DNA from: Pseudomonas sp. RIT623
Lineage (GTDB): Bacteria; Pseudomonadota; Gammaproteobacteria; Pseudomonadales; Pseudomonadaceae
Assembly: GCF_004519305.1 (NCBI RefSeq)
Contig: NZ_SOZA01000015.1
Coordinates: 1 to 64,000, forward strand
Length of the DNA: 64,000 bases
Direction: 5' to 3'
The first letter of the stretch is position 1. Every line of letters starts with the position of its first letter. Below, piece by piece: positions 1 through 9,352 of the stretch. Both the position numbers and the translations under genes were made by a program. The notes beneath the pieces were generated by a model. That model searched no databases and was not told the DNA's origin. It saw nothing but the letters and a program-made list of their open reading frames with translations.

Positions 1-1004
<1,004 letters not shown>

Positions 1005-1049
1005 GGGAACCTGGACCGGGGTTGGCACTCGAAGGGAGAGCCTTTCACG

Positions 1050-1079
1050 GCAGGCCCGGCGTTATAGCCGGCCTGCTTT
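1050..1079 (+). terminator. Probable terminator after dusA
   Basis: GCAGGCC-C-GGC (1050-1060) pairs with GCCGGCCTGC (1067-1076), with one bulged C and a 6-nt loop, followed by TTT. It lies 46 bases after the dusA stop. The short T run makes it a moderate candidate. Confidence 0.55.
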
Positions 1080-1087
1080 GCAGCCCA

Positions 1088-1107
1088 TCGCGGGGCACGT
1101 CCGCTCC
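1088..1107 (+). repeat. Single REP-like half element
   Basis: TCGCGGGGCACGTCCGCTCC resembles the TCGCGGGGC..GCCCGCTCC palindromes seen elsewhere in this window (2225-2298, 10025-10083), but no inverted partner is adjacent. It lies in the 213-base dusA-tal gap. Confidence 0.45.
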
Positions 1108-1217
1108 TAGCGGGGCGCGTTGCCCGCGGGGGGCTTTCCCGATCTGCCTGCGACGGGCCTTGAGTGGTCGTCGGGGCTCGGGTAATGTCGAGTCATTGCA
1201 CAGGACAGAGCACGCCC

Positions 1218-2138
1218 ATGACCTCCAAGCTGGAACAACTCAAGCAATTCACCACCGTGGTCGCCGACACCGGCGACCTCGACGCCATCACCCGCCTCAA
1301 GCCGGTCGACGCCACCACCAACCCTTCGCTGCTGCTCAAGGCGGCGGCCATCCCGGGTTACGCCGACCTGCTCAAGCAGGTCAAGGCCGACGCCAAGGGC
1401 AATGTCGACCTGGCCTGCGACAAGTTCGCCGTGGCGGTGGGTTCGGGCATTCTCAAGGTCATCCCGGGGCGCATCTCCACCGAGGTGGACGCACGGCTGT
1501 CGTTCGACGAGCCGGCGCTGCTGAAAAAGGCCCGCCAGTTGATCGAGCTGTACGACGCCGCAGGTATCAAACGCGACCGCGTGCTGATCAAGCTGGCCTC
1601 CACCTGGGAAGGCATCCGCGCCGCCGAGCAGCTGGAAAAGGAAGGCATCCAGACCAACCTGACCCTGCTGTTCTCCTTCGCCCAGGCCCAGGCCTGTGCC
1701 GACGCCGGGGTGTTCCTGATCTCGCCGTTCGTGGGGCGCATCTACGACTGGTACAAGAAGAGCAGCGGCAAGGACTACGTCGGCGCCGAGGATCCGGGCG
1801 TGCAGTCGGTCACCCGCATCTACGACTACTACAAGACCAACGGCTACGACACCGTGGTCATGGGCGCAAGCTTCCGCAACATCGGCCAGATCGAACAGCT
1901 TGCCGGCTGTGACCGCCTGACCATCAGCCCCGAGCTGTTGCAGCAGCTGGCCGAAGACCAAGGCGCGCTGCCGCGCATCCTCACCCCAGGCAATGCCGGG
2001 GAGGCCAAGCAGGTGCTGAGCGAAAGCCAGTTCCGCTGGGCGATGAACGAAGACGCCATGGCCACCGAGAAGCTGGCAGAAGGCATCCGCCAGTTCGCCC
2101 GCGACCAGGAGAAGCTGGAAGCGCTGATGGCTGGCTGA
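1218..2138 (+). CDS. tal: Transaldolase
   Basis: Pentose-phosphate enzyme that moves a dihydroxyacetone unit from sedoheptulose-7-P to glyceraldehyde-3-P through a Schiff base; cytosolic. The ATG at 1218 ([10 protein letters not shown]) gives 306 residues, typical of TalB-type enzymes. The frame runs further upstream without a convincing start. Visible motifs are the N-terminal [12 protein letters not shown] block, the Schiff-base lysine in [12 protein letters not shown] (about K125), the TLLFSF stretch and the [11 protein letters not shown] phosphate-binding block. The gene stands alone and ends at a strong hairpin. In Pseudomonas this enzyme mainly supplies erythrose-4-P and ribose-5-P. Confidence 0.97.
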   Translation: MTSKLEQLKQFTTVVADTGDLDAITRLKPVDATTNPSLLLKAAAIPGYADLLKQVKADAKGNVDLACDKFAVAVGSGILKVIPGRISTEVDARLSFDEPALLKKARQLIELYDAAGIKRDRVLIKLASTWEGIRAAEQLEKEGIQTNLTLLFSFAQAQACADAGVFLISPFVGRIYDWYKKSSGKDYVGAEDPGVQSVTRIYDYYKTNGYDTVVMGASFRNIGQIEQLAGCDRLTISPELLQQLAEDQGALPRILTPGNAGEAKQVLSESQFRWAMNEDAMATEKLAEGIRQFARDQEKLEALMAG

Positions 2139-2167
2139 CAAAACCTGATACATCTTCGGCTTGATCG

Positions 2168-2203
2168 ACGGGCGGTTAATGCAGAGCATTTCCGCCCGTT
2201 TTC
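2168..2203 (+). terminator. Rho-independent terminator of tal
   Basis: ACGGGCGG (2168-2175) pairs perfectly with CCGCCCGT (2192-2199). An inner AATGC/GCATT pair extends the stem, and TTTTC follows. It begins 30 bases after the tal stop. Confidence 0.88.
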
Positions 2204-2224
2204 ATTGGGTGGCCGATGATGCCA

Positions 2225-2298
2225 TCGCAGGGCAAGCCCGCTGCCACAATGAACTTGCCGCATTCCCCATAACCTGTGGGAGCGGGCTTGCCCCGCGA
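2225..2298. repeat. Inverted REP pair
   Basis: TCGCAGGGCAAGCCCGCT (2225-2242) and AGCGGGCTTGCCCCGCGA (2281-2298) are inverted copies with one mismatch, about 38 bases apart. They match the arms at 10025-10083. Typical of Pseudomonas REP doublets. Confidence 0.8.
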
Positions 2299-2329
2299 GG
2301 GCGTAATAGCAGACAAAGCCGAGCCTTAG

Positions 2330-4183
2330 ATGATCCCCAGCGCCACCCTCCCCCTTGTCCTTGCCGGCCCGCTGCTGCGCCGTCTGGAGCCACAACGCCT
2401 GGCGATCTGGCTGGTCGGCTCGCAACCGCTGCAAGCCGAATTTGTCCTGGATCAGGCCGGCATTTGCGCCACCGTGCAGTGCAAGGTAATCGCGGTCGGT
2501 ACGCACGCCTTCATCCACCTGCTGGATATCCACTTCGATCAGCCGCTACCCTGCGACGTGGCCCTCAATTACGACCTGCGCCTGGCCAATGGCCAGGGCA
2601 TCGCCGACTGGGCCTCGCACCTGCTCTACCCCGGCGCCAGCCGCCCCAGCTTCGTGCTGCGCGAGCGCCTCGACCAGGTGCTCCACGGCTCGTGCCGCAA
2701 GCCCCATCATCCGGCTGCCGACGGCCTGCTGTGCGCCGACCGCCTGCTGGCCGCCGGCCCGCGCCCCGAGGAGCGCCCCGCCGTGTTGTTGATGAGTGGC
2801 GATCAGGTGTATGCCGACGATGTCGCCGGCCCCATGCTGCGCGCCATCCACGGGTTGATCGAGCGTCTGGGCCTGTTCGACGAGGCACTGGAGGGCGCCC
2901 TGGTCGACAGCGGCGCCGCGCTCTACCAGCATCCGGCCTGCTATTACCACCGCGCCGACCTGCTGCCGGCGCAGGAAAGCAACGAAACCCTGCGCGAGCG
3001 CTTCTTCGGCGGCAAACGCAAGCCGATCTTCTCCTCCAGCAACGCCGACAACCACCTGGTGACCTTCGCCGAAGTCATGGCCATGTACCTGTTGGTCTGG
3101 TCACCGCTGCCCTGGTCGCTGGTGGGTATGCAGATGCCATCCGGCCTCACCGACAAGCGCCAGGCCCGCTACCGCCACGAACTGCCGCTGATCGAGGCCT
3201 TCCGCGACAGCCTCGGCCAGGTGGCGCGAGTCATGGCCCACCTGCCCTGCCTGATGATCTTCGATGACCACGACATCACCGACGACTGGAACCTGTCGGC
3301 GCAGTGGGAACAGACCGCCTATGGCCACCCGTTCTCACGGCGCATCATCGGCAACGCCCTGCTCGGCTACCTGCTGTGCCAGGGCTGGGGCAACGACCCG
3401 GACGGCTGCGCGGCGCTGGTCGAGCAATGCCTGCAGTTGAGCGATGAGCGGGACGTGCTGATCGGCGAACTGCTGCGTTTTCAAGGCTGGCAATACACAC
3501 TACCGAGCAACCCGCCACTGCTGGTGCTGGACACCCGCACTCGCCGCTGGCGCAGCGAGAGCAACCTGGCCAAGCCCTCGGGCCTGCTCGACTGGGAAGC
3601 GCTGAGCGAGTTGCAGCAGGCACTGCTGGACCACCCTTCGGCAATCATCGTGTCACCGGCGCCGATCTTTGGGGTCAAGCTGATCGAGACCGTCCAGCGG
3701 GTGTTCAGCGCCCTGGGCTATCCACTGCTGGTGGATGCGGAGAACTGGATGGCACACCGCGGCGCGGCGCAGGTGATCCTCAACATCTTCCGCCATTCGC
3801 GCACGCCGGGGCATTACGTGGTGCTTTCGGGCGATGTGCACTACTCGTTCGTCTATCAGGTGCTGATCCGCCATCGCCAGCGCAGCCCACACCTGTGGCA
3901 GGTGACCAGCAGCGGTATCAAGAACGAGTTTCCGCGGCGCCTGCTGGATGTACTCGACCGGCTCAACCGCTGGCTGTATTCGCCGCGCTCGCCGCTGAAC
4001 TGGTTCACCAAACGCCGGGAGATGGAGGTGGTGCCGCGCATACCGAGCCGCAGCATGGCCGGGGAACGGCTGTGGAACAGCGCCGGGTTGGGGCAGGTGT
4101 TCTTCGATGACCAGGGGCGACCGACGCGAGTGTATCAGTTGAATGCCGATGGTTCGCCGGCGACGGCGTTCATCCAGGACTGA
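2330..4183 (+). CDS. PhoD-like metallophosphatase domain protein
   Basis: The 617-residue product has the metal-binding blocks of PhoD-type phosphatases: GSCRKPH (near residue 120), MSGDQVYADD (about 155), IFDDHDITDDWN (about 305) and LSGDVHYSFVY (about 500). These motifs predict a dinuclear metallo-phosphoesterase. About 100 N-terminal residues precede the first motif and resemble the beta-rich domain found before the catalytic domain in this family. No signal peptide or Tat twin-arginine motif is visible, unlike secreted PhoD of Bacillus, so a cytoplasmic location is inferred. The substrate is unknown. It converges with hsbA with a 24-base gap. The ribosome site before the ATG is weak. Confidence 0.82.
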   Translation: MIPSATLPLVLAGPLLRRLEPQRLAIWLVGSQPLQAEFVLDQAGICATVQCKVIAVGTHAFIHLLDIHFDQPLPCDVALNYDLRLANGQGIADWASHLLYPGASRPSFVLRERLDQVLHGSCRKPHHPAADGLLCADRLLAAGPRPEERPAVLLMSGDQVYADDVAGPMLRAIHGLIERLGLFDEALEGALVDSGAALYQHPACYYHRADLLPAQESNETLRERFFGGKRKPIFSSSNADNHLVTFAEVMAMYLLVWSPLPWSLVGMQMPSGLTDKRQARYRHELPLIEAFRDSLGQVARVMAHLPCLMIFDDHDITDDWNLSAQWEQTAYGHPFSRRIIGNALLGYLLCQGWGNDPDGCAALVEQCLQLSDERDVLIGELLRFQGWQYTLPSNPPLLVLDTRTRRWRSESNLAKPSGLLDWEALSELQQALLDHPSAIIVSPAPIFGVKLIETVQRVFSALGYPLLVDAENWMAHRGAAQVILNIFRHSRTPGHYVVLSGDVHYSFVYQVLIRHRQRSPHLWQVTSSGIKNEFPRRLLDVLDRLNRWLYSPRSPLNWFTKRREMEVVPRIPSRSMAGERLWNSAGLGQVFFDDQGRPTRVYQLNADGSPATAFIQD

Positions 4184-4207
4184 CGCCAGCGCCGGCCACG
4201 ATGAGGA

Positions 4208-4690
4208 TCAGGACCGCTCCAGCGCATGCACCAGGTCATGGAAGGCTTCGCGGTTGGAGTCGTTCAAGCCCATGAGGATCTTGTGCGCCTCCAGCACCTT
4301 GGAGCGCACCACGCTTTCGTCCTGGTCCTGCGAGGGCAGGTCGGTCAGGCACTCCGGGCATGGCACCGGGCGGTCGACAATGTTGAACACCTGGTCGAAA
4401 CCCATGGACTGCAGCAGGCGGGAAATGTCGGGGTTGGTGGTCACCACGGTCGGCAGCAGGCCGACCTTCTGCCGGGACAGGATCGACAGCTTGGCCAGCA
4501 GGCCCAGGGTAGTGCTGTCGATGCTCTCGGTTTCGGTCAGGTCGATGACGATGGCCGAGAAGTTCAGCGCGGTGAAGATCTTCTCGATCGTCGCATCCAG
4601 CGCCGAACACAGGGTCAGGCGCACTTCACCGACAAATTTCAGAACGAAGGTCCCGCTTTGTTCGGCGAACTGGATTCTACCGGTACTCAT
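4208..4690 (-). CDS. hsbA: STAS-domain anti-sigma factor antagonist HsbA
   Basis: The 160-residue product has a STAS fold over about residues 1-105. The conserved loop reads DLTETESIDSTTLGLL, and Ser56 sits where P. aeruginosa HsbA is known to be phosphorylated. In P. aeruginosa the HptB-HsbR-HsbA partner switch lets HsbA bind either FlgM (swimming) or the diguanylate cyclase HsbD (biofilm). The C-terminal 55 residues (from PCPECLTD) are extra to the STAS core. The start overlaps the hsbR stop by 4 bases (ATGA), indicating translational coupling. HptB is not adjacent here, so input must come from elsewhere. Confidence 0.88.
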   Translation of the reverse strand: MSTGRIQFAEQSGTFVLKFVGEVRLTLCSALDATIEKIFTALNFSAIVIDLTETESIDSTTLGLLAKLSILSRQKVGLLPTVVTTNPDISRLLQSMGFDQVFNIVDRPVPCPECLTDLPSQDQDESVVRSKVLEAHKILMGLNDSNREAFHDLVHALERS

Positions 4691-5871
4691 TCAAGGTTCC
4701 TGCTCAACACCAATAGGGCGATATCATCCGGCATCTCCCCAAGCGTAGCCAATTCGAATCGTTGGCGCAGCCCCTCCAGGCTACCCCCCGCTGCCTTGAC
4801 GATTTCCGGCAAGGTCGCTTCCTTATCTTTGAGTGTGTGCCCCGGCAAAAGGTCCAGAATGCCATCGGACATCAGGGTCAGGCTGAACTGCGGCGGCAGC
4901 TCCAGCACCTGGTCCTGGTAGCTGGCCTCGTCGAACAGCCCGACCGGCAAGCCGCGGCCTTCGAGGTAGCGGGCCTGGCCCGGGGTGTACAGCACCGGCA
5001 GCGGCAAATGGCCGCCGACGCTGTAGGTGAGCAGGCCGGTGTCCTCGTCGATGACCCCACCGACCATGGTCACATGCTTGCCCAGCTTGCAGTTGATCAG
5101 CCCGCGGTTGATGTGGCTGAGCACCTGCGAAGGCTTGAACTCGCGCATCTTGCCGCTGCGCTTGAATTCGAACAGCAGCCGCGTGGTCATGAACTTGAGC
5201 AGCACCGTGACGAACGCCGACGAGGCGCCGTGGCCGGACACGTCCGCCAGGTAGAACGCGATGCGTCGGTCATCCACTCGGAAATAATCGGCGAAGTCAC
5301 CGGACAGGTACAGCGACGGGATGATCTGGTGCTCGAAGGCGAACTCGCCGGCCACCCAGGGGTTTTCCGGGAGCATGTTCATTTGCACCTGACGCCCTGC
5401 GGTCTGGTCTTCCTGCAACAGGTGCAGGCTGGCTTCCAGTTCGCGGTTGGCGGCCTCGAGTTTGTCGCGGTAACGCTGGTTTTCCAGCACCAGGCGCGAA
5501 CGGTCGAGCGCGCGGCGCACCGAATGCTCGAGCACGGCGAGGTCTTCCAGAGGCTTGATCAGGTAATCCGCCGCGCCCAGGCGCAAGGCCTCGACCGCAT
5601 CGCTCATCACCCCGGCACCAGATACCACGATCACCGGCAATTGCGGCGCCAGCTCGCTGATCCGACGGATCAGCTCGAGGCCGCCCATTTGCGGCATGCG
5701 CAGGTCGCAGATCACGAGGTCGGGCTGGTGTGCTTCGAAGACCTGGAGCCCCTGCTGGCCGTTACCGGCCTGGAGGACGCTGAAACCGCTGTCTTCCAGA
5801 TAGGCGGCGAGGCTGGCACGGACCACGTCGTCGTCATCGATGATCAGCAGCGTTGCACTGGTTTTCTGCAT
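4687..5871 (-). CDS. hsbR: Response regulator / PP2C phosphatase HsbR
   Basis: The 394-residue product has a receiver domain (residues about 6-120; acidic pocket DDDD near 12-15, phosphoacceptor D56 in ICDLRMP, K in YLIKPLED). A helical linker follows (about 130-180), then a SpoIIE-type PP2C phosphatase (YLSGDFADYF, LADVSGHGASSAF, MPDDIALLVL). In the characterised P. aeruginosa system HsbR is both kinase and phosphatase of HsbA, switched by receiver phosphorylation from HptB. The ATG at 5871 (MQKTSATLLI) is preferred; the open frame extends about 60 codons upstream without receiver-like sequence. It overlaps hsbA by 4 bases. Confidence 0.9.
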   Translation of the reverse strand: MQKTSATLLIIDDDDVVRASLAAYLEDSGFSVLQAGNGQQGLQVFEAHQPDLVICDLRMPQMGGLELIRRISELAPQLPVIVVSGAGVMSDAVEALRLGAADYLIKPLEDLAVLEHSVRRALDRSRLVLENQRYRDKLEAANRELEASLHLLQEDQTAGRQVQMNMLPENPWVAGEFAFEHQIIPSLYLSGDFADYFRVDDRRIAFYLADVSGHGASSAFVTVLLKFMTTRLLFEFKRSGKMREFKPSQVLSHINRGLINCKLGKHVTMVGGVIDEDTGLLTYSVGGHLPLPVLYTPGQARYLEGRGLPVGLFDEASYQDQVLELPPQFSLTLMSDGILDLLPGHTLKDKEATLPEIVKAAGGSLEGLRQRFELATLGEMPDDIALLVLSRNLE

Positions 5872-6141
5872 GTGGGCGAACGGCGCCAGATTTGGGTTGG
5901 CGTAGCGGCTGCGGAACGACCGACAGACGGCTACTGGAATGCTCTCTAGCCACTCTCTATCTGAGTTGTAGGACAAGAAAACTGGTCCGGCAAATAGTGA
6001 GGTGCCCTGTAAGGCGCTGACGGTACTCCCATCCGCCTGGCGTTTCAAGCATGGGCAGGTAGACTTCCCTGCACTTTACAGGGCAAATCACCCGGCGTTA
6101 TAAGAAAGCCGACCCGCGCAACCTGAAGAAAGGATGCAAGC

Positions 6142-6441
6142 ATGTCCCAGCACCCCGTGGATTACAGCGAAAAACGCGATTTCATTCGCATGCGTGTCGA
6201 TGCCGAGGTCCAGCTGCTGCAGGCCGACCAGGTGATCAGCGCCGTGTGCATCGACCTTTCCAGCAGCGGCATGCAGGTGCAGGCGCCGCAGCGTTTCCAG
6301 GTGGGTGAGCGCCTCGAAGTGCGCATCGACTCCGAGCACGCGGCCCTCGCCGGGCTGCATGCCAGCACCGAAGTGGTGTGGATCGCCGACCAGCCGGGCG
6401 GCGCGCAGCGCTTCGGCTTGCGCATCCTGGCGATGCATTAA
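6142..6441 (+). CDS. PilZ domain protein
   Basis: A 99-residue single-domain PilZ protein. It carries the c-di-GMP-binding RxxxR motif (R12 to R16 in KRDFIR) and the second motif DLSSSGMQV (about 38-46), so it should bind c-di-GMP. AAGGA lies about 10 bases before the ATG. It is divergent from hsbR, the regulatory switch that in P. aeruginosa controls motility and c-di-GMP synthesis. A functional link is plausible from position only. The target is unknown. Confidence 0.9.
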   Translation: MSQHPVDYSEKRDFIRMRVDAEVQLLQADQVISAVCIDLSSSGMQVQAPQRFQVGERLEVRIDSEHAALAGLHASTEVVWIADQPGGAQRFGLRILAMH

Positions 6442-6482
6442 GCCGTTACACATTCACCCAGAACAAATGGGGCCGCCCTGCG

Positions 6483-6554
6483 GCCCATCGCCGGCAAGCC
6501 GGCTCCTACAGGCGTAGACGACCCTCTGTAGGAGCCGGCTTGCCGGCGATGGGC
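6483..6554. repeat. Long perfect inverted repeat (REP pair)
   Basis: Arms 6483-6511 and 6526-6554 are 29-base perfect inverted copies around the core GCCGGCAAGCCGGCTCC, separated by 14 bases. Pairing continues imperfectly outward for about 14 more bases. It sits between convergent pilZ and mlaA and could also stop transcription from both sides. Confidence 0.88.
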
Positions 6555-6586
6555 TGCAAGGCAGCCCCATGACCCGACCGACGGGG

Positions 6587-7294
6587 TCAGAAGTCGTCTT
6601 CGACCTGCCCGTCCTTGACCTTGAACTCACGGTTCTGCAAGTAGGCGTTGCGCAGGAAGATGTACTTGTCGCCCTGCACCAGTTTCTCCGCCGACAGCAG
6701 GCTGGCGCGGGTGTCGATCACGTCCAGGGCGAAGATCGAGTTGCGCGTCGGCACGTGGTCGATGTAGCGGTAGGGTTCGGTGTAGGTGTCCGGGTACTTG
6801 GCCAGGCCGTCACGCACGGTGCTGGGGCCCAGGAGCGGGATGACCACGTACGGCCCGCTGGGCACCCCCCAGTAGCCGAGGGTCTGGCCGAAATCTTCGT
6901 CATTGCGCTGCAGGCCCATCTTGGTGCCGACATCGAAGAAGCCGCCCAGGCCGAAGGTGGTGTTGACGATCAACCGCGCGGTGTCGACGCCCGCCGCGTG
7001 CGGTTTTAGCTGCAGCACATTGTTGGCCAGGTTGGTGACATCGCCGAGGTTGCGGAAGATGTTGTGGATGCCGTCCTCGAGAAACTGCGGGGTGATCGCC
7101 TGGTAACCCTGTGCCAGCGGCTTGAGGGCATAGGTGTCGAGGGTATCGTTGAACTTGAAGATCGGTCGATTGACCGACTCCCAGGGGTCTTCCTCGCTGG
7201 CCGCCTGGGTGGCCGCCACGGGCGCCAGCAACAAGCTGGCGCAGACACAGGCCTGGGTGACTCGCTCGAGCACTCCGGCACCGAACCTACGCAT
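6587..7294 (-). CDS. mlaA: MlaA/VacJ family outer-membrane lipid asymmetry protein
   Basis: MlaA removes mislocalised phospholipids from the outer leaflet of the outer membrane and hands them to the Mla pathway. The 235-residue product contains the family blocks DPWESVNRPIFKFND, NIFRNLGD, RLIVNTTFGLGGFFD, DFGQTLGYWG and GPYVVIPLLGPST. The ATG at 7294 is preferred over an upstream in-frame start, because it is followed directly by a basic and hydrophobic signal sequence. Cleavage seems likely at ATQA/ASEED. There is no lipobox cysteine there, unlike the E. coli lipoprotein (see findings). The other Mla genes (mlaBCDEF) are not nearby, as is common. Confidence 0.92.
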   Translation of the reverse strand: MRRFGAGVLERVTQACVCASLLLAPVAATQAASEEDPWESVNRPIFKFNDTLDTYALKPLAQGYQAITPQFLEDGIHNIFRNLGDVTNLANNVLQLKPHAAGVDTARLIVNTTFGLGGFFDVGTKMGLQRNDEDFGQTLGYWGVPSGPYVVIPLLGPSTVRDGLAKYPDTYTEPYRYIDHVPTRNSIFALDVIDTRASLLSAEKLVQGDKYIFLRNAYLQNREFKVKDGQVEDDF

Positions 7295-7482
7295 AGATGT
7301 TTCTCCATCGGATTTCACGGTGCAACGGCCGTTGGCGCGTTGCTGAATTGGGCGCAAGTATAATGGCTTACTGGCTGGAGCGTAGTTTTACATATCTCGG
7401 TCAAGATTATGTGAACAAGTGTTGCGGTCATCTGCCGGTAACAATCGCCGGCTAGCGTGGAAGCTATTTCAGGGACGCTGCC

Positions 7483-8034
7483 ATGCAAGAAGCACCCGCC
7501 TTCACCGCCGTGCTGTTCGGCCTGCGCGGCTGCCTGGTCCAGGCCGCGAACGGCACGGCCCTGCCCACACCGGGCGCCCTCGACTTACTGGCGCGCCTGC
7601 GCACCCGGCAAATTCCGTGCATCTGGCTCGACGACCTGAATGCCGCCCAGGGCAAGCGTTTGACCCGTGTGCTGCCCGACTGGCTGCCGGGGCATCCGCT
7701 CAATGGCAGCAAAGGGCCTGCGCCCGATGCCTGCTGGCAGGCGCTGATGAGCCTGCAAAGCCAGCGCCTGGATGGCTGCGTGCTGGTTAGCGGCGAACCC
7801 CTGCTGCTGCAATCGGCCTTGAACGCCGGCTTGTGGACCGTGGGCCTGGCGGCCTGCGAGCAGGCTTCACCGCACTGGCAGGCACTGAACCAACAGGAAC
7901 GGGAGCGAGCCCGCGGCAAGGCGACCTTGGCGTTGTTCGGGCTGGGCGTGCACTCGGTGATCGATCACCTCGAAGCTCTCGACGCCTGCCTGGCGGACAT
8001 CGCCCAGCGCCGGTACAAGGGCGAGAAACCCTGA
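7483..8034 (+). CDS. PhnX-like HAD-superfamily protein lacking catalytic aspartates
   Basis: The 183-residue product looks like a shortened phosphonoacetaldehyde hydrolase (PhnX) relative. The C-terminal segment NAGLWTVGL (about 114-122) with a following helical tail ending in RRYKGEKP, and the GPAPDACWQAL stretch (about 78-88), match PhnX landmarks. The N-terminal HAD motif, normally DxxGT with a nucleophilic Asp, reads LFGLRGCLV: Gly13 and Arg15 replace the acidic residues. The acidic DxxPD-type motif before NAG is also lost (VLVSGEP). The cap domain is largely missing. It is therefore likely not a phosphatase; a binding or regulatory role is inferred. AGGGA precedes the ATG. It is divergent from mlaA. 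Confidence 0.72.
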   Translation: MQEAPAFTAVLFGLRGCLVQAANGTALPTPGALDLLARLRTRQIPCIWLDDLNAAQGKRLTRVLPDWLPGHPLNGSKGPAPDACWQALMSLQSQRLDGCVLVSGEPLLLQSALNAGLWTVGLAACEQASPHWQALNQQERERARGKATLALFGLGVHSVIDHLEALDACLADIAQRRYKGEKP

Positions 8035-8157
8035 TACATCCAGCTTGATGCGGATCATGCAAAGCGCCGACAGGTGGATTACGCTTGAAGGCAGGCCAGA
8101 ACCTTTGCCGTTTCGCTGAGGTCCATGGTTTGCCAAGCCATTGATGGAGTACGAACA

Positions 8158-8421
8158 ATGCCTGCCCGCGAACTGCAAGAGCGCCTGAATAGCCTGCGCG
8201 AGCAACTGGATCGCAATGTGCCGCTGTCGGAAGAGGAGCTGGCCAGCCTGCATGAAGAAGCCCGGCAGATCGAAGCCCAGCTCAAGCTCGAGGAAGCCAC
8301 CCCGGACAACAACCTGGTCGATGGCGTGAACCTGGCCATCGAACGCTTCGAGGCCGAGCACCCCGACCTCACCGCCACCCTGCGCAGCATCGCCAACTCG
8401 CTGCACAGCATGGGGATCTGA
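8158..8421 (+). CDS. DUF4404 family protein
   Basis: A small acidic helical protein of 87 residues starting MPARELQERL. Residues 1-45 are heptad-rich and probably coiled coil (ERLNSLREQLD, EEELASLHEEARQIEAQL). The C-terminal half contains FEAEHPDLTATLRSIANSL, a conserved feature of this Pseudomonas-wide family. No signal peptide or cysteines are seen. The ATG at 8158 is chosen because GGAG lies 9 bases before it. Function is not known. It may share transcription with the HAD-like gene 123 bases upstream. Confidence 0.75.
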   Translation: MPARELQERLNSLREQLDRNVPLSEEELASLHEEARQIEAQLKLEEATPDNNLVDGVNLAIERFEAEHPDLTATLRSIANSLHSMGI

Positions 8422-8426
8422 ACCCG

Positions 8427-8449
8427 ACGGGGCTGTGTTGCAGCCCCGT
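8427..8449. terminator. Hairpin between convergent genes
   Basis: ACGGGGCTG (8427-8435) and CAGCCCCGT (8441-8449) pair perfectly around TGTTG. It lies 5 bases after the DUF4404 stop and just beyond the queF stop on the other strand, so it may end both. Confidence 0.7.
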
Positions 8450-8453
8450 TACA

Positions 8454-9284
8454 TTACTGCCGCACCAACCGCAGGTTCTGCGGGCTGATCGCCCCGGTGC
8501 TGCGATACGGGTTGATATCCAACCCACCCCGGCGCACATACCGTGCATACACCGTCAGGTGCTCAGGCTTGAGCAGGTTCTTCAGGTCCAGGTAGATCCG
8601 CTCCACGCATTGCTCGTGGAAGTCGGCATGCTGGCGGAAGCTGATCAGATAGGTCAGCAGGCTGGCAGGGTCCAGCGCCGGCCCCTTGTAGGCAACCACC
8701 ACGCTACCCCAGTCTGGCTGGCCGGTGACCGGGCAGTTGGATTTGAGCAGGTGGCTATGCAGCGTCTCTTCTACCACGCGCTCCGAGGAGCAACGCAGCA
8801 GCTCCGGTTGCGGCTGCTCGTAGTTGCTGATGGTCACATCCAGCGCGTCGATGCACTGGCCCGGCAAGGCGGTCACGCCTTGGCCTTCGACCTCGGCCAG
8901 GGTGCTGACCTTGACCGCGACTGCCTTACCCGCGGCGGCGGACAGGTCTTTTACCAGGCACGCCTGCAACTCGGCCAGCGAGGCGAACACGGTCTGGTTC
9001 AGCGAGTTGAGGTACAGCTTGAAGGACTTGGACTCGATGATGTTCGGCGAATCGCAAGGGATGGCGAACTCGCCGATGGCCACCACCGGCTTGCCTGAAG
9101 GCAGCAGCCACGACAGCTCGAAGCAGTTCCAGAAATCCACGCCCTGCCACGGCAGCGCCTCGCCACTGACGCCCAGCTCGGCCCACTTGGCCAGGCGTGG
9201 GATGGGGAACAACAGCGCGGGGGTGTAGGTGGCAATGTATTCGCTGGACTTGCCCAGCGGGGAGTGTTCGGCGGCGGGATGCAT
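8454..9284 (-). CDS. queF: NADPH-dependent 7-cyano-7-deazaguanine reductase
   Basis: Reduces preQ0 to preQ1 in queuosine biosynthesis. At 276 residues this is the long, bimodular (E. coli-type) QueF. The QueF signature ESKSFKLY is at residues 84-91, and the nucleophile Cys184 lies in [13 protein letters not shown] with the catalytic Asp191. ATG at 9284 gives [11 protein letters not shown], a normal N-terminus for this family. It stands alone, with the cupredoxin gene 68 bases upstream in the same direction. No preQ1 riboswitch was recognised upstream. Confidence 0.96.
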   Translation of the reverse strand: MHPAAEHSPLGKSSEYIATYTPALLFPIPRLAKWAELGVSGEALPWQGVDFWNCFELSWLLPSGKPVVAIGEFAIPCDSPNIIESKSFKLYLNSLNQTVFASLAELQACLVKDLSAAAGKAVAVKVSTLAEVEGQGVTALPGQCIDALDVTISNYEQPQPELLRCSSERVVEETLHSHLLKSNCPVTGQPDWGSVVVAYKGPALDPASLLTYLISFRQHADFHEQCVERIYLDLKNLLKPEHLTVYARYVRRGGLDINPYRSTGAISPQNLRLVRQ

Positions 9285-9352
9285 GGAAACTGACCTGAAG
9301 GTTCGAAATTGCCCCTAGTCTACCGGTTTTGCACCCCGCCTTGGAGCCGATG

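Noticed and set aside
1107..2189. 360-codon open frame antisense to tal
   Set aside because: Composition is that of a reverse-strand shadow and no motif is seen; tal is unambiguous.
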